DNA of 64,000 nucleotides, taken from assembly GCA_017507385.1 (NCBI GenBank), contig JAFWAX010000077.1, positions 62,001 through 126,000 of the forward strand. Reading direction: 5' to 3'. The position numbers and the translations under genes are program-made. Source of the stretch: Bacteroidaceae bacterium (GTDB lineage: Bacteria > Bacteroidota > Bacteroidia > Bacteroidales > Bacteroidaceae). The notes beneath the pieces are model-generated. The model did no database searches, had not been told where the DNA came from, and worked only from the letters and a program-made list of their open reading frames with translations. Position 1 is the first letter of the stretch. The number at the start of each line of letters is the position of its first letter. Positions 1-9,120 of this stretch are shown one piece after another.

Positions 1-271
1 TGACTCCTGCTCCGATGATGGCTGTGCTGCCTATTTTCAACAACTTCTTGAAAGAAAATTCAAGTCCAAGGCTGAAAAGGAGGAATAAGACCCCAATCTC
101 TCCCCAAGTTTCAACATTCTCCGTGTTGCTAACCCATGATTCGCCAAGCATGTGTGGTCCAACCAGCAGTCCTGCAACGATATAGCCTAAAACAACGGGC
201 TGTTTGAATAGTTTGAATAGCAGGCTTGTCAGACCTGCTGTAAGCATGATGATGCAGAGATCTTCAATCAT
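1..271 (-). CDS. Kef-type cation:proton antiporter, N-terminal part only
   Basis: The minus-strand frame opens with ATG at 271 and runs off the window at base 1, so only about 90 N-terminal residues are visible. It begins MIEDLCIIMLTAGLTSLLF and continues with LGYIVAGLLVGPHMLG and LGLEFSFKKLLK. These are hallmarks of the CPA2 (Kef/NapA-like) sodium/proton exchanger family: a short first helix, then the GYIxxGxLxGP segment and the GLEF motif. Known family role: monovalent cation/H+ exchange across the inner membrane. The C-terminal part, which may carry TrkA domains, lies outside the window, so the exact subfamily cannot be set. It lies 27 nt upstream of nothing on its strand; the symporter at 299 ends just before its start. 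Confidence 0.75.
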   Translation of the reverse strand, partial: MIEDLCIIMLTAGLTSLLFKLFKQPVVLGYIVAGLLVGPHMLGESWVSNTENVETWGEIGVLFLLFSLGLEFSFKKLLKIGSTAIIGAGV

Positions 272-298
272 GTTCCTTTATGTTATTGTATAGTGTGA

Positions 299-1672
299 TT
301 AATTGGGGGCATTTTCGTCCAAGTGTTTTTCCCACAAATAATATTGAGTGTCTTTGGCAATTACATTGGAAAGCAGCAATAGGGAGATGAGGTTCGGGAT
401 GGCCATCAAGGCATTCATGATGTCTGACAATCCCCAAACGAGTGCAAGGCTCATGGTTGCACCTGCAAAAACTAACAAGATGTAGATGATTCTGTAAAAG
501 ATGATGCCCCGTTTTCCAATAAGGTATTCTATGGCTTTTTCCCCATAGTAGCTCCATCCGAGAATGGTCGAAAAGGCAAAAGTGATAATGCCGAATGTGA
601 GAATTGGCGCTCCGACATAGGGGATGAGTTCGAATGCTTTTCGGGTAAGCATGCCGCCATCGTTTTGGTTAATCTCTGGGCTTGCAACGATGCTGGAAAC
701 AATGACAAGCCCGGTGATGGCACAGATGACGACGGTGTCCCAAAATGTTCCGGTGGAAGACACTAATGCTTGTCTGACAGGATTTCGTGTCTGTGCAGCA
801 GCGGCTACTATAGGTGCAGAACCCATACCTGATTCGTTGGAGAACAAGCCTCGTGCTATTCCGTATCGTGCAGCGGCCATCAGTACGGTTCCTGCGGTTC
901 CTCCACCTACAGCTTTGAGGGAAAATGCCTCATTGATAATGAGGAACAAGGCACTTGCAAGATGCTCGCGGTTGATGAATAGGATATAAGCGCAGCCAAG
1001 TATATAAAGTGCGGCCATTAAGGGTACTAAGGTCGTACACCATTTAGCAATGCTTTTCACTCCACCGATAATGACGAAACCGACGACGGTGGCCAGTATG
1101 AAGCCTACAATCATCTTGGTATGTTCGGGCGTGATGAGTCCATCGCATGCAAGTGCGAGGTTCTCGCTGATAGCATTGGCTTGGACGGTGTTGCCTATGC
1201 CGAATGTTGCAATTGCTGTAAATATGCAGAAAAGTATGCCAAGCCATTTGCATCCAAGTCCTTTTTCCAAAGCATACATGGGCCCTCCCAGCATTCTTCC
1301 GTCTTCGGTCTTTTCGCGATATCTGATGGCAAGCAATCCTTCTGCGTATTTTGTGGCAATGCCGAACAAGCCTGTTAACCAACACCAGAGCACAGCTCCT
1401 GGGCCACCCAGGCTTACGGCTGTTGCTACACCTATGATATTGCCTGTTCCAATGGTGGCAGCCAAAGATGTGGCTAAAGCTTCAAACTGGCTTACATCAC
1501 CAGAAGAGTTGCTGTCTTTCTTTACCGAAAGCTTGATGGCTGTGAAAATCTTTCTTTGTGGTATTTTGAGCCTGAAAGTCAAATAAAAATGTGTGCCAAG
1601 CAATAGTATCATCATGGGCCAGCCCCAAATGCTGGCATTAATTCCTTCTATAATTTCGAGCAGTTGTTCCAT
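299..1672 (-). CDS. Alanine/glycine:cation symporter (AGCS family)
   Basis: A 457-residue polytopic membrane protein with about ten hydrophobic segments. Two family signatures are visible: GTGNIIGVATAVSLGGPGA near residues 76-94, and GLFSNESGMGSAP near the middle, which is the SNExGMGSAP element of AGCS proteins. Length is usual for the family (450-490). Known role: sodium-coupled uptake of alanine, glycine or related amino acids. Its stop lies 27 nt before the antiporter start, so the two could be co-transcribed. The start chosen is the only ATG placing the first helix (SIWGWPMMILLLGTHFYL) after a short amphipathic leader. Substrate cannot be read from sequence. Confidence 0.93.
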   Translation of the reverse strand: MEQLLEIIEGINASIWGWPMMILLLGTHFYLTFRLKIPQRKIFTAIKLSVKKDSNSSGDVSQFEALATSLAATIGTGNIIGVATAVSLGGPGAVLWCWLTGLFGIATKYAEGLLAIRYREKTEDGRMLGGPMYALEKGLGCKWLGILFCIFTAIATFGIGNTVQANAISENLALACDGLITPEHTKMIVGFILATVVGFVIIGGVKSIAKWCTTLVPLMAALYILGCAYILFINREHLASALFLIINEAFSLKAVGGGTAGTVLMAAARYGIARGLFSNESGMGSAPIVAAAAQTRNPVRQALVSSTGTFWDTVVICAITGLVIVSSIVASPEINQNDGGMLTRKAFELIPYVGAPILTFGIITFAFSTILGWSYYGEKAIEYLIGKRGIIFYRIIYILLVFAGATMSLALVWGLSDIMNALMAIPNLISLLLLSNVIAKDTQYYLWEKHLDENAPN

Positions 1673-1740
1673 TGGGGTGATGGTGTTGATATGGGATGAT
1701 TTAGGCTATAATTTATGATGGCAGGAATACATTGTTACAA

Positions 1741-1776
1741 TGAATGGCAACTTGTAGTAAAACAAATTGCCATTCA
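1741..1776. terminator. Hairpin between the SPOR lipoprotein and the symporter
   Basis: TGAATGGCAA (1741-1750) pairs with TTGCCATTCA (1767-1776), a perfect 10-bp stem with a 16-nt loop, 23 nt past the stop of the minus-strand lipoprotein gene. No long T run follows on either strand, so intrinsic termination is only a guess. Confidence 0.4.
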
Positions 1777-1798
1777 GGGAATTATAAGCAATTAAAAA

Positions 1799-2278
1799 TT
1801 AGTATGTTCTGTAAAGAAGCCATGCGTCAGGATAAGTACCGCGGAGTTGGTCACGTGAGCTGACAGCTGATGCACGGTCGTCGAATGAAGATGCGATTAC
1901 TCGATACATTCCTGTCTCAGGGTTCTGTGCAACCTGTGCAGTATATCCTTTTGAAACAAGTGTATTGCGGAGATTGTTTGCGTTTTCAACATTGCTGAAT
2001 GAGCCACATACAACGTTGAATGCCTTCAATGTGCCACCATTCATGACTGTGAGACGTTCTTGGCGGTCGTTTGCTGTGTTTGGCTGAACAGTTGGAGTTG
2101 TTGAGATGACAGGGGTTACAGCAACTGGTGCAGTTTCTACCTGATCTGTAGTTGTTTGAGCCAATTCTTGTGCCTTTGCTTTTTCATACGCTTTCTTGTA
2201 GCTGCTTTCAGATGACTTACATGATACAAAGGCAAGGGCAGCGAAAAGTGCTATGCCCATCATCAGATTTTTCTTCAT
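1799..2278 (-). CDS. SPOR-domain lipoprotein
   Basis: A 159-residue protein with a lipoprotein signal peptide: hydrophobic residues 5-18 and lipobox AFVSC with Cys20. A charged stretch and a Thr/Pro/Val-rich linker (about 42-72) lead to a C-terminal SPOR domain (about 84-159) with the typical AFNVVCGSFSNVENANNL opening and the GMYRVIASSF strand. SPOR domains bind denuded glycan strands of peptidoglycan at division sites. Here the protein is predicted to sit in an envelope leaflet facing the wall. A promoter with perfect spacing lies just upstream (2320-2350). The gene is monocistronic, with a hairpin after its stop. Confidence 0.88.
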   Translation of the reverse strand: MKKNLMMGIALFAALAFVSCKSSESSYKKAYEKAKAQELAQTTTDQVETAPVAVTPVISTTPTVQPNTANDRQERLTVMNGGTLKAFNVVCGSFSNVENANNLRNTLVSKGYTAQVAQNPETGMYRVIASSFDDRASAVSSRDQLRGTYPDAWLLYRTY

Positions 2279-2319
2279 AGTTTTCTCTTTTTACTTTATT
2301 AATGATTGAATGATTTGTA

Positions 2320-2350
2320 CAAAGTTAGTTCTTATTTGTTAGACTTCAAA
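2320..2350 (-). promoter_or_regulatory. Promoter of the SPOR lipoprotein gene
   Basis: On the minus strand TTTG (2350-2347), 19 nt, TAACTTTG (2327-2320). This fits the Bacteroidota primary sigma consensus, and the gene starts about 42 nt downstream. Confidence 0.8.
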
Positions 2351-2389
2351 AAGCTATGCAAAAAAAAACGTTAAATAAGTAAAAAACAC

Positions 2390-2419
2390 TTGTTTTTAGT
2401 GTAGAATGTTGTATATTTG
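2390..2419 (+). promoter_or_regulatory. Promoter of the YtxH/holin-like operon
   Basis: TTG (2390-2392), 19 nt, TATATTTG (2412-2419), with the first gene starting at 2464. Confidence 0.75.
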
Positions 2420-2463
2420 ACCCCGAATTCAAGTATTTGTTAAACCTTTAAACTTTTTAGATT

Positions 2464-2706
2464 ATGACAAAAGGTGACGGATTTGCATTGGCTGCTGCTT
2501 TTATTGGCGGTGCTGTGGCTGGAGCTGCAATTGGACTTCTTTTTGCTCCAGAAAAAGGTGAAGACCAGCGTGCGAAAATCAAGGCTGCACTTGAAAAACG
2601 AGGTGTGAAACTGGACAAGGAAAGCTTTGACAAGTTGGTTGACGAAATAAAGAATTTAGGAAAGAAAAAAGAAGTTGTTCCTGCGGAAGATTTTGATGCA
2701 GAATAA
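2464..2706 (+). CDS. YtxH-domain small envelope protein
   Basis: An 80-residue protein. Residues 7-28 form a Gly/Ala-rich membrane helix (AAAFIGGAVAGAAIGLLFAP), followed by the basic/acidic PEKGEDQRAKIKAALEKRG segment characteristic of YtxH (GxxxGxLLAPxxGxxxR). The rest is a charged, probably coiled helix. The family is linked to general stress and the envelope, but no molecular function is established. It is first in a compact three-gene operon with a holin-superfamily-like protein (30-nt gap) and a small helical protein. Confidence 0.85.
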   Translation: MTKGDGFALAAAFIGGAVAGAAIGLLFAPEKGEDQRAKIKAALEKRGVKLDKESFDKLVDEIKNLGKKKEVVPAEDFDAE

Positions 2707-2736
2707 CTTTCACTTTTGGTTTAATTTCGTTTATCT

Positions 2737-3186
2737 ATGCGTAAAGAAACGTCTCTCATAGGTGAAGATATTCGTAAGTTGGCTTATCGTGTAGAGCGTT
2801 ATCTGCGTCTTGAGGCGACAGAGCGTCTTACAGTGTTGACAACAGTAATAGTGTTGGCAGCTGTAACTTTTGCTTTGGCTACGAGCGCCATCTTCTTTTT
2901 CAGTACGGGCTTGGTGAAGACCTTGACTCTTTTGACTGGAGATGAGATGGTTAGCTATTATATGGTGGGAGCTATTCTTCTGCTTTTGATTGTGTTAATG
3001 TTTGTCATAGGGAGGCCTTTGATTGAGAGCCGCCTTGTGAAGACATTTAGCAGCCAGTTGCTGGATGGAACCAGCATAACGGAGCAGGTGTCAGCCAAAA
3101 GCAATTCGGACGAACAAATACAGCGCTTAGCTGAGAGCTTGGTTGCGGAATTTGACGAATATGGTAAGGAAGGAGGGAGCCTATGA
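2737..3186 (+). CDS. Phage holin superfamily III-like membrane protein
   Basis: A 149-residue protein with an amphipathic N-terminus (KLAYRVERYLRLEATERL), two membrane helices (about 34-60 and 74-98) and a hydrophilic C-terminal tail. This matches the DUF1469/putative Actinobacteriophage holin III pattern found next to YtxH genes in many Bacteroidales. There are no phage genes nearby, so holin activity should not be assumed. An envelope-stress or membrane-organising role with its neighbours is an inference. Its stop codon overlaps the next start (3183-3186), indicating translational coupling. Confidence 0.75.
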   Translation: MRKETSLIGEDIRKLAYRVERYLRLEATERLTVLTTVIVLAAVTFALATSAIFFFSTGLVKTLTLLTGDEMVSYYMVGAILLLLIVLMFVIGRPLIESRLVKTFSSQLLDGTSITEQVSAKSNSDEQIQRLAESLVAEFDEYGKEGGSL

Positions 3187-3425
3187 TTCCGAAAAAGTAC
3201 ACGTCTCTTGCCGAAATCCGTTCAGACAAAGAACATGAACGGATGCTGATTCATTATGGAGTGGATAAGTTGAAGAACGATGTGGAGGACTGTCTCAGGC
3301 CTAAGGATAACTACTTCCTTAATTCTTCCAACAAGTACATGAATTATATAGGATACGCCATGGCTGCCTATAAAACAGCGATGACTGTTAAAGGATTATT
3401 TAGTTTTTTTTCTAAAAAACGATAA
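3183..3425 (+). CDS. Small hypothetical protein of the YtxH/holin-like module
   Basis: An 80-residue basic protein that I do not assign to a named family. The first half is charged and helical (AEIRSDKEHERMLIHYGVDK). The second half has a moderately hydrophobic stretch (YMNYIGYAMAAYKTAMTVKG) that could sit on or in the membrane. The start overlaps the upstream stop by 4 nt (ATGA), so it is almost certainly translated with the holin-like protein. A strong intrinsic terminator follows 20 nt after its stop. The pattern fits a peripheral partner of the two upstream membrane proteins. Confidence 0.75.
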   Translation: MIPKKYTSLAEIRSDKEHERMLIHYGVDKLKNDVEDCLRPKDNYFLNSSNKYMNYIGYAMAAYKTAMTVKGLFSFFSKKR

Positions 3426-3444
3426 ATTGTCATGAATTTGCTTC

Positions 3445-3482
3445 AAAAGCACTTGTAATTAGCGTTACAGGTGCTTTTTTCT
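3445..3482 (+). terminator. Intrinsic terminator of the YtxH operon
   Basis: AAAAGCACTTGTAA (3445-3458) pairs with TTACAGGTGCTTTT (3465-3478) around a 6-nt loop and is followed by T residues. One G-T pair interrupts an otherwise perfect stem. Confidence 0.9.
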
Positions 3483-3512
3483 TTGTTACCCCGCTGTTTT
3501 TTGCTATCTTTG
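3482..3512 (+). promoter_or_regulatory. Promoter of recR
   Basis: TTTG (3482-3485), 19 nt, TATCTTTG (3505-3512); recR starts at 3540. The upstream element overlaps the tail of the preceding terminator. Confidence 0.85.
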
Positions 3513-3539
3513 CATTCAAATTAGGAAATTTTATAGAAA

Positions 3540-4157
3540 ATGGATCAGCAGTATTCGTCAGCGTTGCTTGAGCGTGCCGTAGATGAGTTTTCTAAACTGC
3601 CGGGGATTGGACGTAAAACAGCCATGCGACTTGTGCTGCATATGTTGCGTATTGATGTCTGCAAGATAGATGCTTTCACGGATGCCATTTCTACTTTGTG
3701 CCATGATGTGCGCTACTGTACAGTGTGTCACAACTTAAGCGATGAGGATGTTTGCCAAATTTGTGCCAATCCAGCTCGAGATGCTTCGACTATTTGCGTG
3801 GTGGAGAATGTTCAAGATGTGATGGCCATAGAGCACACGCAGCAATATCGCGGACTTTACCATGTTCTGGGTGGAGTTATCTCTCCAATGGATGGAGTGG
3901 GTCCTGGACAGCTGGAAATAGAAAGCTTGGTCGAGCGTGTGTCGGAAGGCGGGGTGGACGAAGTCATTTTTGCGCTTAGCTCAACGATGGAAGGAGATGC
4001 TACGAATTTCTATATATTCAGGAAACTGATGAATTTCTCTAATTTGAAATTGACCGTGCTTGCACGAGGCATGAGTATCAATGATGAATTGCAGTACACG
4101 GACGAGGTGACGTTAGGTCGCTCTCTTGTCAATCGCGTTCCTTTCACGTGTAAATAA
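3540..4157 (+). CDS. recR: Recombination mediator RecR
   Basis: A 205-residue RecR of normal length. Helix-hairpin-helix [20 protein letters not shown] lies near residues 17-36. It is followed by the four-cysteine zinc motif ([19 protein letters not shown]) and a Toprim domain containing [17 protein letters not shown] and [10 protein letters not shown]. RecR works with RecO (and RecF) to load RecA at single-strand gaps during recombinational repair. The usual dnaX/ybaB partners are not adjacent. Downstream is a small membrane protein 21 nt away, possibly in the same transcript as the following genes up to hisB. Confidence 0.97.
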   Translation: MDQQYSSALLERAVDEFSKLPGIGRKTAMRLVLHMLRIDVCKIDAFTDAISTLCHDVRYCTVCHNLSDEDVCQICANPARDASTICVVENVQDVMAIEHTQQYRGLYHVLGGVISPMDGVGPGQLEIESLVERVSEGGVDEVIFALSSTMEGDATNFYIFRKLMNFSNLKLTVLARGMSINDELQYTDEVTLGRSLVNRVPFTCK

Positions 4158-4178
4158 AACTCTTAAAAAGAAAGAAAA

Positions 4179-4634
4179 ATGATAAACAAATATATACAAA
4201 AACTGCTTAATGTCCTGAAAATAGAACTTTTTGTGGTATGGATTATAATTGCAGGAGTAGCTGTATTAGGTGAGTGTGGAATTATTCCTAATGGCTACAT
4301 TCTTCCGCATTCTACAAAAGAGTTTGAATTGAATGTGATAGCAATTTCGATGACTGTGATAGGAGTTCCTTTGGCTTTGCAGTTATTTAAGTTGAATACG
4401 ACTAAAGGATTGCGACGTATGAATAATGATGAGGCATTGCGTTCTTACCATGTGTGGAGCATTGTCCGAATGAGCATTTTGTGTTTCGCGGCTTCATTTT
4501 GTATGTTTGTATATTATTATGCGTCAAGTGTGAGTTGTGTTTTTTGTACACTCATAATATTAGCTGTTTCTCTCTATTGTTGGCCATCTCGTGATAAGAT
4601 TTGTTCTTATCTGGAGAGTGTGAATAATGAGTGA
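4179..4634 (+). CDS. Hypothetical membrane protein
   Basis: A 151-residue protein without a recognised family. Four hydrophobic segments are visible: about 15-33 (LFVVWIIIAGVAVLGECGI), 52-70, 95-112 and 115-132. A short loop carries NTTKGLRRMNNDEALRSY between helices 2 and 3. It sits between recR and a glycosyltransferase with 21- and 47-nt gaps on the same strand. It therefore probably shares a transcript, but position alone gives no function. Similar small four-helix proteins are common in this position in Prevotella-like genomes as far as I recall; that is weak support. Confidence 0.7.
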   Translation: MINKYIQKLLNVLKIELFVVWIIIAGVAVLGECGIIPNGYILPHSTKEFELNVIAISMTVIGVPLALQLFKLNTTKGLRRMNNDEALRSYHVWSIVRMSILCFAASFCMFVYYYASSVSCVFCTLIILAVSLYCWPSRDKICSYLESVNNE

Positions 4635-4681
4635 TTCGTTTCTTTTCGCGAGAATAAATTATTTTTCAAAAAACTACTATC

Positions 4682-5851
4682 TTGAAACTTTCAATCATCA
4701 TAGTAAATTATAATGTGCGTTACTACCTTGAGCAATGCTTGCTTTCGGTGGAGAAGGCACTTTGTGGTGTTTGCGGAGAAGTGTTTGTTGTTGACAATAA
4801 TAGTACGGATGATTCCATGTCGTATTTGAAGAGTAAATTCCCATGGGTTCGATACATCGAAAATGAAGAGAACGTGGGATTTTCTCGGGCGAACAATCAG
4901 GCGATACGCGAGGCACGTGGTGAGTATGTGCTGCTGTTAAATCCAGATACATTTATTGGCGAACGTTCTTTGAGAGAGTGTATTGAATTTATGGACAAAA
5001 CTCCTCAAGCAGGTATTTGTGGAGTGGGTATGCTGCGGATTGATGGTTCGTTTGCTCCAGAATCTCGTCGAGGAATACCAACCCCGTTTGTTGCTTTCTG
5101 CAAGATGTCTGGTTTGGGAGCACTATTCCCCAAAAGTCGTCTGTTTGGCAGGTATTACATGCAATATCTTAACAAGTATTCCATCAATCCAATAGAGATT
5201 GTTAGCGGGGCATTTATGTTTATTCGCAGGGCTGCGCTGGACAAAGTCGGTTTGCTTGATGAAACATTCTTTATGTATGGTGAAGATATTGATTTGAGTT
5301 ATAGAGTGTTGCAGGCTGGATATAAAAATTACTATTTGCCCACACAAATATTACATTATAAGGGAGAAAGTACAAAGAAAAATTCTCTCAAGTATGTAAA
5401 TGCCTTCCATAAGGCGATGGTGATTTTTTTCAAAAAGCATTTTGTTCAGTATAGTTCAATCTATTCTATTTTTATCACTCTTACCATTGTATTGAAAGGA
5501 ATAGTGTCTTATATTGTACAGAAAACACGGTCGTGGTCTTGCCGTAAGCAGGATGTCGAACGTCTGAAGTTCTTGATAGTGAGTGATGGACAGAATCTTG
5601 ATGACATGAAGGGAATCGCAGAGAAGCATCAATTCAAGTATGATGTATTCCACTCTCGCTTAGGAGATATGCCAAGTACGGATGTGCTTTACCGTGATTA
5701 TGATTACATCGTGTTCGATACAAACCGTTATGCTTATAGTTCAATTCTTGAGTTCTTCCGACACGATGAGCCTAATCGGCATCGCCCTTGTATGGCGACA
5801 TACATACCTTCCAATAAGTCTATTATGACTTTCCAAGGAGCAATTAATTGA
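4682..5851 (+). CDS. Family 2 glycosyltransferase, membrane-anchored
   Basis: A 389-residue GT-A enzyme. Residues 3-45 contain LSIIIVNYNV and VFVVDNNSTDDS (nucleotide-sugar binding). LLNPDTF supplies the DxD-like metal site, and FMYGEDIDLSYRVLQAGY is the conserved ED motif region of rhamnosyltransferase-like GT2 proteins. A membrane segment near residues 258-280 and a 100-residue C-terminal extension follow. The only start that gives a complete N-terminus is TTG at 4682; no in-frame ATG precedes the GT-A fold. The acceptor is unknown. It lies immediately upstream of the his genes, with which it has no obvious functional link. Confidence 0.88.
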   Translation: MKLSIIIVNYNVRYYLEQCLLSVEKALCGVCGEVFVVDNNSTDDSMSYLKSKFPWVRYIENEENVGFSRANNQAIREARGEYVLLLNPDTFIGERSLRECIEFMDKTPQAGICGVGMLRIDGSFAPESRRGIPTPFVAFCKMSGLGALFPKSRLFGRYYMQYLNKYSINPIEIVSGAFMFIRRAALDKVGLLDETFFMYGEDIDLSYRVLQAGYKNYYLPTQILHYKGESTKKNSLKYVNAFHKAMVIFFKKHFVQYSSIYSIFITLTIVLKGIVSYIVQKTRSWSCRKQDVERLKFLIVSDGQNLDDMKGIAEKHQFKYDVFHSRLGDMPSTDVLYRDYDYIVFDTNRYAYSSILEFFRHDEPNRHRPCMATYIPSNKSIMTFQGAIN

Positions 5852-5902
5852 TAAATAGGAATAAAGATTTTAATATAAATTGCAAAAAGAAAACATCTAT
5901 AT

Positions 5903-6754
5903 ATGTTACGAATAGCAGTACAATCAAAAGGTCGTCTCTTTGAAGATACAATGAATCTTCTGAAAGAGACAGGTATTAAAGTGAGTTCAAACAAGCGTAC
6001 ACTCTTAGTTCAATCATCCAATTTTCCCCTGGAAGTTCTTTTCCTTCGCGACGATGATATTCCACAGACCGTTGCTGATGGAGTTGCCGATGTGGGTATT
6101 GTTGGAGAAAATGAGTTTGTAGAACGCAACGAAAATGCAGATGTTGTGAAGCGTTTAGGCTTCAGCAAGTGCCGTATTTCGCTTGCTATTCCTAAATCTG
6201 TTGATTATCAAGGTGTAGAGTGGTTTAACGGAAAGAAAATCGCGACATCATATCCAGTTATTTTGCGAAAGTTTCTTGAAGAGAAAGGCGTGAAGACTGA
6301 TATTCATGTTATTCAAGGATCTGTAGAAATAGCTCCTGGCATTGGTTTGGCAGATGGCATATTTGATATCGTAAGTTCAGGCTCAACTCTTGTGAGCAAC
6401 AATTTGAAGGAAGTTGAAGTGGTGATGAAGAGTGAGGCTCTTCTGATTGGCAATAAGAATTTGGCAGAAGATAAAAAGGCAATTCTTGACGATTTGCTTT
6501 TCCGTATAGAGTCAGTACTCATAGCAGAGGATAAGAAATATGTTCGGATGAATGCCCCTAAGGCACATTTGGATGAGATTGTCAAAGTGCTGCCAGGCTT
6601 AAAGAGCCCCACAATCATTCCTCTTGCTGATGAAGAGTGGTGCTCTGTTCACGCAGTGCTTGACGAGAAGCATTTTTGGGAAATTGTAGGCCAACTGAAA
6701 GCTCTTGGAGCCGAAGGCATTTTGGTGACTCCCATTGAAAAGATGATATTGTAA
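5903..6754 (+). CDS. hisG: ATP phosphoribosyltransferase, long form
   Basis: 283 residues, the length of the long HisG with a C-terminal regulatory ACT-like domain (about 205-283). N-terminal MLRIAVQSKGRLFEDT, ADVGIVGENEFVE and the phosphate-binding ADGIFDIVSSGSTLVSNNLK are typical. It condenses ATP with PRPP, the committed step of histidine synthesis, and the ACT domain is the known site of histidine feedback. First of four his genes in the order hisG-hisD-hisC-hisB, with gaps of 38, -4 and 13 nt. No clear TAnnTTTG promoter lies directly upstream, so it may be read from the upstream transcript. Confidence 0.96.
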   Translation: MLRIAVQSKGRLFEDTMNLLKETGIKVSSNKRTLLVQSSNFPLEVLFLRDDDIPQTVADGVADVGIVGENEFVERNENADVVKRLGFSKCRISLAIPKSVDYQGVEWFNGKKIATSYPVILRKFLEEKGVKTDIHVIQGSVEIAPGIGLADGIFDIVSSGSTLVSNNLKEVEVVMKSEALLIGNKNLAEDKKAILDDLLFRIESVLIAEDKKYVRMNAPKAHLDEIVKVLPGLKSPTIIPLADEEWCSVHAVLDEKHFWEIVGQLKALGAEGILVTPIEKMIL

Positions 6755-6792
6755 ATAATTGATAGTTGGTTGTCAATTAAGAGGAGACAAGG

Positions 6793-8073
6793 ATGAATAT
6801 TATAAAATATCCCAATCAAACAGAATGGGCAGCTTTGCTGGAACGCCCACATCGTGATGCTTCCGAATTGCGCGAGACAGTGCAGACTGTGCTTGATCAG
6901 ATTCGTCAGGGTGGAGATGCCGCAGTAAAAGAGTTTGAGTTGAAGTTTGACAAGGTGGCACTCGACTCGCTTGCTGTTACAGAAGATGAGTTGGATGAGG
7001 CTGAAGCACTTGTATCGGAAGAGTTGAAAGATGCTTTGGAATTGGCTCATGCCAATATTGAGAAGTTTCATTCTGCTCAAAAGTTTGTGGGAGAAAAGGT
7101 GGAATCTGCTCCAGGCGTTGTGTGTTGGCAGAAGTCAGTACCTATAGAGAAAGTTGGACTTTATATTCCAGGAGGAACTGCGCCTCTGTTCTCGACGGTG
7201 TTGATGCTTGCTACGCCAGCTAAGATTGCAGGTTGTCAGGAGATAGTGCTGTGTACTCCTCCCAACAAGGAGGGTAAGGTGCATCCTGCTATTTTGATGG
7301 CAGCCAAAGTGGCTGGTGTTAACAAGATTTTTAAAGCCGGTGGAGTTCAAGCCATCGGAGCAATGGCTTATGGAACAGAGTCTGTTCCTAAAGTAAGCAA
7401 GATATTTGGTCCAGGCAATCAGTTTGTTATGGCAGCTAAGCAGCAAGTAAGCCTCCATGAAGTTGCTATAGATATGCCTGCCGGACCTTCAGAAGTTGCA
7501 GTGGTGGCAGATGATACGGCCAATCCTGTCTTTGTTGCTGCTGATTTGCTTTCTCAAGCAGAACATGGTGCTGATTCTCAGTCAATTCTTATCACAACCT
7601 CAGAGGCTATGGCAGAAAAAGTTAATGCGGAAGTGGAACGCCAGTTGGCTTTGCTGCCTCGCAGAGAGATGACAGAAAAATCTTTGCAGTATTCCAAAAT
7701 CGTTATTGTAAAGGATTTGGAAGAGGCGCTGAAGATGACAAACGAATATGCGCCAGAGCATCTTATTCTTGCTGTTGAGGACTATTTGTCTTTTGGCGAC
7801 AGGATAGTGAATGCTGGTAGCGTGTTCCTTGGCAACTATTCTTGCGAATCGGCCGGTGATTATGCTTCTGGCACCAATCACACGCTTCCTACATCAGGCT
7901 ATGCAAAAGCATACAGTGGAGTGAATCTTGATTCGTTCTGCCGTAAGATAACTTTCCAAGAACTTTCAGCAGAAGGAGTACGCTCTATTGGGCGCGCAGT
8001 TGAACTGATGGCAGAAGCAGAGCAGCTGGATGCTCATAAAAACGCAATGACTTTTAGAATTCAATCATTATGA
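6793..8073 (+). CDS. hisD: Histidinol dehydrogenase
   Basis: A 426-residue protein of usual length. Visible signatures are [48 protein letters not shown] and AEHGADSQ with a conserved zinc-ligand His, plus [10 protein letters not shown] and [15 protein letters not shown] with catalytic His residues. It oxidises histidinol to histidine in two NAD-dependent steps at a zinc site in the cytoplasm. Its stop overlaps the hisC start by 4 nt. Confidence 0.97.
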   Translation: MNIIKYPNQTEWAALLERPHRDASELRETVQTVLDQIRQGGDAAVKEFELKFDKVALDSLAVTEDELDEAEALVSEELKDALELAHANIEKFHSAQKFVGEKVESAPGVVCWQKSVPIEKVGLYIPGGTAPLFSTVLMLATPAKIAGCQEIVLCTPPNKEGKVHPAILMAAKVAGVNKIFKAGGVQAIGAMAYGTESVPKVSKIFGPGNQFVMAAKQQVSLHEVAIDMPAGPSEVAVVADDTANPVFVAADLLSQAEHGADSQSILITTSEAMAEKVNAEVERQLALLPRREMTEKSLQYSKIVIVKDLEEALKMTNEYAPEHLILAVEDYLSFGDRIVNAGSVFLGNYSCESAGDYASGTNHTLPTSGYAKAYSGVNLDSFCRKITFQELSAEGVRSIGRAVELMAEAEQLDAHKNAMTFRIQSL

Positions 8074-9107
8074 AACCACTACAAGAATTAGTGCGTCCCA
8101 ACATTTGGGCACTTAAACCATATAGTTGTGCTCGAGACGAGTTTAAGGGTGTGAAAGCCGACGTTTTTGTTGATGCAAACGAAAACCCTTATCCCAATGG
8201 AGTCAATCGCTATCCAGACCCTTTGCAGGAGGAACTGAAACATGCCATTTCTCCGATGAAGGGAGTGCCTGTTGACAATATTTTTCTTGGCAATGGCAGC
8301 GATGAGGCAATAGATCTCCCGTTCCGTATTTTCTGCCGTCCGGGCAAGGACAATGTGGTAGCCATAGACCCAACCTATGGGATGTATCAGGTGTGTGCAG
8401 ATGTGAATGATGTGGAGTATCGCAAAGTGTCTCTCGACGAGAATTACGATATTGATCCCGATGCGTTGTTGGCAGCATGCGATGAGAACACCAAAATCAT
8501 ATTCATCTGTTCGCCCAACAATCCTACAGGCAACTCCTTTCAGCGTGCAAAGATAGAGAAAGTGATAGAGAATTTTCAGGGGATTGTGATTGTTGATGAG
8601 GCTTATAGCGATTTTTCGGCGCAACGTCCTTTCCGTTCTGACATACAGAAGTATCCTAATCTTATTGTTCTTGCCACTTTCTCCAAGGCTTGGGGAGCAG
8701 CAGGCATACGTTTGGGAATGGCATTTGCCAGCACTGAGATCATCGCGCTTTTCAACAAGGTGAAGTATCCCTACAATGTGAATATACTTACCCAGAAAAA
8801 GGGCTTAGAGATATTAAGCAATGTGACACTTTTGCAGCGTCATATCACGATGGTGCTCGAAGAGCGGGAAATGCTCATGAAGTCATTGGCAATGCTTCCT
8901 CTTTGCAAGAAAGTTTACCCGACAGATGCGAACTTTGTTCTTGTCAAGGTGACAGACGCCGACAGCATTTACAAGTATTTGGTGCAGAAGGGAGTGGTTG
9001 TACGCAACCGTACTCGTGTGCATCTTTGTGGCAACAGCCTTCGCATTACGGTAGGTACTAAAGACGAGAATACAAAACTGCTTTCAGCCCTTCGTCAATA
9101 CGTATAA
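8070..9107 (+). CDS. hisC: Histidinol-phosphate aminotransferase
   Basis: 345 residues, PLP fold-type I. SPNNPTGN lies near residue 147. [11 protein letters not shown] holds the PLP-contacting Asp/Tyr. [13 protein letters not shown] contains the Schiff-base Lys in the family's SKxxGxAGxRxG motif. It transfers the amino group from glutamate to imidazole acetol phosphate. It starts inside the last codons of hisD (ATGA overlap), implying coupled translation. hisB follows after 13 nt. Confidence 0.95.
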   Translation: MKPLQELVRPNIWALKPYSCARDEFKGVKADVFVDANENPYPNGVNRYPDPLQEELKHAISPMKGVPVDNIFLGNGSDEAIDLPFRIFCRPGKDNVVAIDPTYGMYQVCADVNDVEYRKVSLDENYDIDPDALLAACDENTKIIFICSPNNPTGNSFQRAKIEKVIENFQGIVIVDEAYSDFSAQRPFRSDIQKYPNLIVLATFSKAWGAAGIRLGMAFASTEIIALFNKVKYPYNVNILTQKKGLEILSNVTLLQRHITMVLEEREMLMKSLAMLPLCKKVYPTDANFVLVKVTDADSIYKYLVQKGVVVRNRTRVHLCGNSLRITVGTKDENTKLLSALRQYV

Positions 9108-9120
9108 ATGAAAATAATCA

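Noticed and set aside
2737-3425. Prophage lysis module suggested by the holin-like protein
   Set aside because: No endolysin, phage structural or integrase genes nearby, and the YtxH-linked arrangement is chromosomal in related bacteria.
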